A stretch of DNA of 14,079 nt from an uncultured Selenomonas sp. (GTDB taxonomy: Bacteria > Bacillota > Negativicutes > Selenomonadales > Selenomonadaceae): positions 1 to 14,079 of the forward strand of contig CAMURM010000010.1 in assembly GCA_947097535.1 (NCBI GenBank), written 5' to 3'. Positions within the stretch are counted from its first letter, which is position 1, and every line of letters starts with the position of its first letter. Positions 13,937 through 14,079 of this stretch are shown in pieces. Below the pieces are notes generated by a model. It saw only the letters and a list, made by a program, of their open reading frames with translations. It had not been told where the DNA came from and ran no database searches. Position numbers and translations under genes: made by a program.

Positions 13937-14079
13937 TCAGCCCCTCGGCCCGTGGTTCAGATCGTCCTTCGCCTGCTCAACGACCTGCAGCGCGTTGCTG
14001 AGGTTGCCGATCAGATGGTCGAAGACCTGATTCGCGTATTGATCGGCGTCGTCCCTGAGCTGCTTCGCGTTCGCCATGG
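13937..14079 (-). CDS. C-terminal end of an unidentified, probably coiled-coil protein (partial)
   Basis: The frame runs from the right edge to a TGA at 13937-13939 and gives about 47 residues, including a possible ATG at 14077. Visible sequence includes KQLRDDADQYANQVFDHLI and LSNALQVVEQAKDDLNHG. It is Gln/Asp/Ala-rich with heptad-like spacing, so probably helical. It recalls the tail of coiled-coil proteins annotated as ATPase or DivIVA-like in Negativicutes, but this is a weak memory match. A terminator hairpin lies about 20 bp downstream, supporting a real gene end. Whether it starts at 14077 or continues beyond the window cannot be decided; continuation is more likely. Confidence 0.6.
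   Translation of the reverse strand, partial: MANAKQLRDDADQYANQVFDHLIGNLSNALQVVEQAKDDLNHGPRG

Noticed and set aside
11907..14030. Plus-strand open frame of 707 codons opposite larC and larB
   Set aside because: It is antisense to two well-conserved lar genes and the terminator at 13891-13915. Its composition (Arg, Asp, Ala, His) is typical of an antisense frame in GC-rich DNA.

Overview
The window probably comes from a Negativicutes bacterium (Selenomonas-like). This is inferred from three things: a KDO-pathway gene (arabinose-5-phosphate isomerase) implies an outer membrane with LPS, the regulators and the Ser/Thr-type kinase look Firmicute-like, and coding DNA is GC-rich. No rRNA or other marker gene is present, so the assignment is tentative. 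Nine complete genes lie on the minus strand, one on the plus strand, and one minus-strand gene is cut by the right edge. I see no tRNA, rRNA, CRISPR array, IS element or integrase.

Layout, left to right. 1-248 is AT-rich and non-coding. 249-1229 (-) is kdsD with its own sigma70-type promoter. 1368-8464 (-) is a compact five-gene operon, read right to left: a small XRE/Cro-type regulator, a 914-aa dynamin-like GTPase, an 895-aa CrfC-like dynamin GTPase, a 222-aa protein with a transmembrane hairpin, and a 201-aa YaaW/UPF0174-family protein. A strong intrinsic terminator (1322-1363) closes it. 8722-10161 (-) is a membrane-anchored Ser/Thr-kinase-like protein with a degenerate active site, divergent from a 145-aa HTH protein (10286-10723, +) that has a near-consensus promoter. 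10933-13820 (-) is larB-larC-larE, which makes and installs the nickel-pincer nucleotide (NPN) cofactor; it is bounded by terminators on both sides. 13937-14079 (-) is the end of an unidentified coiled-coil-like protein.

The most interesting locus is the five-gene dynamin operon. Two large, different dynamin-family GTPases are encoded back to back with a separate membrane-hairpin protein and a YaaW-like protein, under a small phage-repressor-type regulator. Neither GTPase has a clear hydrophobic membrane-insertion segment, so the hairpin protein may supply the membrane contact. The block has visibly lower G+C than the lar genes. It looks like a self-contained membrane-remodelling or defence-type module whose full gene set I do not recognise as a named system. 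Secondary points are the three-cysteine (Fe-S type) LarE, an unsplit LarC with 28 histidines in a 68-residue linker, lar genes without larA, and the unusual kinase.
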